Positions 63,001 through 64,000 of a stretch of 64,000 bases of DNA are shown piece by piece; positions within the stretch are counted from its first letter, which is position 1; each line of letters begins with the position of its first letter. The stretch is from Melanocharis versteri (taxonomy: Eukaryota > Chordata > Aves > Passeriformes > Melanocharitidae). Below the pieces are notes generated by a model. It did not search any database and had not been told where the DNA came from. It saw nothing but the letters and a program-made list of their open reading frames with translations. The stretch lies in assembly GCA_013397845.1 (NCBI GenBank), contig VZTG01010316.1, positions 318,731-382,730 of the forward strand. The letters are read 5' to 3'. Both the position numbers and the translations under genes were made by a program.

Positions 63001-64000
63001 AAGAACAAACAGGGTTGGGTTTTTCCTCTCTCTACTTATCCCACTTTAATTTTTGTTTCTGAAATGGATTACTGCAGAAATGCTGCTACCTGAAAGAAAC
63101 GAAATCATTTATTTTTCCTCATATATGAAGAATGTGCTTCATAACAGAGGCTGTGTCAAAGTTAACAGGCAGCATATTCCACTAATTGCTGTTCGTAATT
63201 GTCATCTCAGGCTTGAGCAGTCCCACTACCCACAGAGTGGAAAGCATAAGAAATTAAATAATCTGAAACAGGAATTTTATGGACTGTTGATTTGCCTTGT
63301 TTCAATTTAATCTGTATGTAATCCCACAATAACATTATGTATTATCTCTCAGGCCCACTATCAATGCATCCATTCCCAGGGCTCTGGTTCCTTCAAAATC
63401 AAGAGGTGAGCCTCGGCAAACTGACAACAGAAACGAAAAAAAGGTTCTGCAAAAAGTTAATTCCACCCCACTGTCTCTGGGGAGTGGCATTGGTCTCAGC
63501 AGCACGTATTGCAGACAGGAAAACTGACAAAGGCTGCCCACAGAATTAAGCCCAGAGCCTCTGCTGCTGCATGACACCACAAATGGGTGAATGCCCGAAG
63601 TATCAAAGAGCTAGGATGCCCTTAGACTGTCAGAGCAGTTTAGTGAGATGCAACCAGTGAGATATTAAGAATCTACCCTAAAAAATGCCAGTCTGGTTGT
63701 ACCTAAAATAACATTAATGTAACAATCTACACTGCTGGAAACTTGATGTCGTCGGCATTTGCAAATTGGTGGGTTTTTGAGCAATGACAGTCAATTTGTG
63801 GCTGCTTATAGGAAGCACACGAGCCCTGCAGGGATACCAGAAGAAAACCACTGTGCACATCTTGGTGTCTGCCCAGTGTCCTCCCCTGAGGTGGCACATG
63901 TATACAACAGAGTGAATGAGGCCTCAGGTGGGCATCTCATAAGCAGAGCTTTTCTAAATGAAAGCACCAATCTTACTAGCTGGTGCCAGAAGTTAGTACC
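57077..64000. other. Non-coding AT-rich sequence
   Basis: No recognisable gene or transposon. Minor features are a 13-14-base duplication near 58752-58781 (CCTACATACGTGT, then CCTACATATGTGT), AT-rich palindromic sequence near 60,870-60,930, and GATGT pentamers near 61,484-61,500. A possible 53-base exon at 63353-63405 was considered and rejected. Confidence 0.5.

Noticed and set aside
63353..63405. 53-base segment between an acceptor-like TCTCTCAG and a GTGAGC donor
   Set aside because: Too short to judge, no neighbouring exons, and such site pairs occur often by chance in vertebrate DNA.
1..64000. CRISPR arrays, operons, tRNA or rRNA genes, complete retroviral genes
   Set aside because: No regularly spaced repeats, no ribosome-binding-site-led gene series, no cloverleaf-type B-box (GGTTCGAATCC-like) and no retroviral internal domains were found. 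The window is vertebrate non-coding DNA.

Overview
This window looks like non-coding DNA of a bird nuclear genome, intergenic or inside a very large intron. The evidence is the repeats. CR1 LINE fragments with avian-type 3' tails occur at about 7.7-8.9, 20.2-20.5, 25.3-25.6, 28.7, 31.4 and 41.4-41.9 kb. Three solo LTRs of one ERVL-like family, which I recognise from memory as common in neoavian birds, lie at 2.9-3.5 kb (plus), 33.2-33.7 kb (minus) and 48.6-48.9 kb (minus). The background is AT-rich, CpG-poor and dense in stop codons. The repeats suggest a neoavian bird, perhaps a passerine, but I cannot fix the species.

Layout: 0-7.7 kb is unique AT-rich sequence with one plus-strand solo LTR and an A-rich simple stretch. 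At 7.7-8.9 kb one minus-strand CR1 is inserted inside an older minus-strand CR1. From 8.9 to 20.2 kb there is no confident gene; it includes a GC-richer block near 12-13 kb and a perfect 60-bp tandem duplication at 19.7 kb. A CR1 tail ends near 20.48 kb and is followed at once by a TATA-like box, an E-box and a short dense CpG island (20.5-20.75 kb). About 2 kb downstream, 22786-22954 is the best candidate coding exon in the window: it has an acceptor, an open frame encoding an acidic, leucine-zipper-like stretch, and a strong donor. The rest, 23-64 kb, is unique AT-rich DNA broken by CR1 pieces, two minus-strand LTRs, simple repeats and small tandem duplications.

No complete protein gene, rRNA, tRNA, CRISPR array or prokaryotic-type operon can be supported. 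Open frames of 60-150 codons are scattered on both strands at a density expected by chance in vertebrate non-coding DNA, and they lack recognisable domains. I found no convincing undescribed system. The region most worth a second look is the CpG island plus candidate exon at 20.5-23.0 kb, which could be the start of an unannotated coding gene or a long non-coding RNA on the plus strand. That link is inference only.
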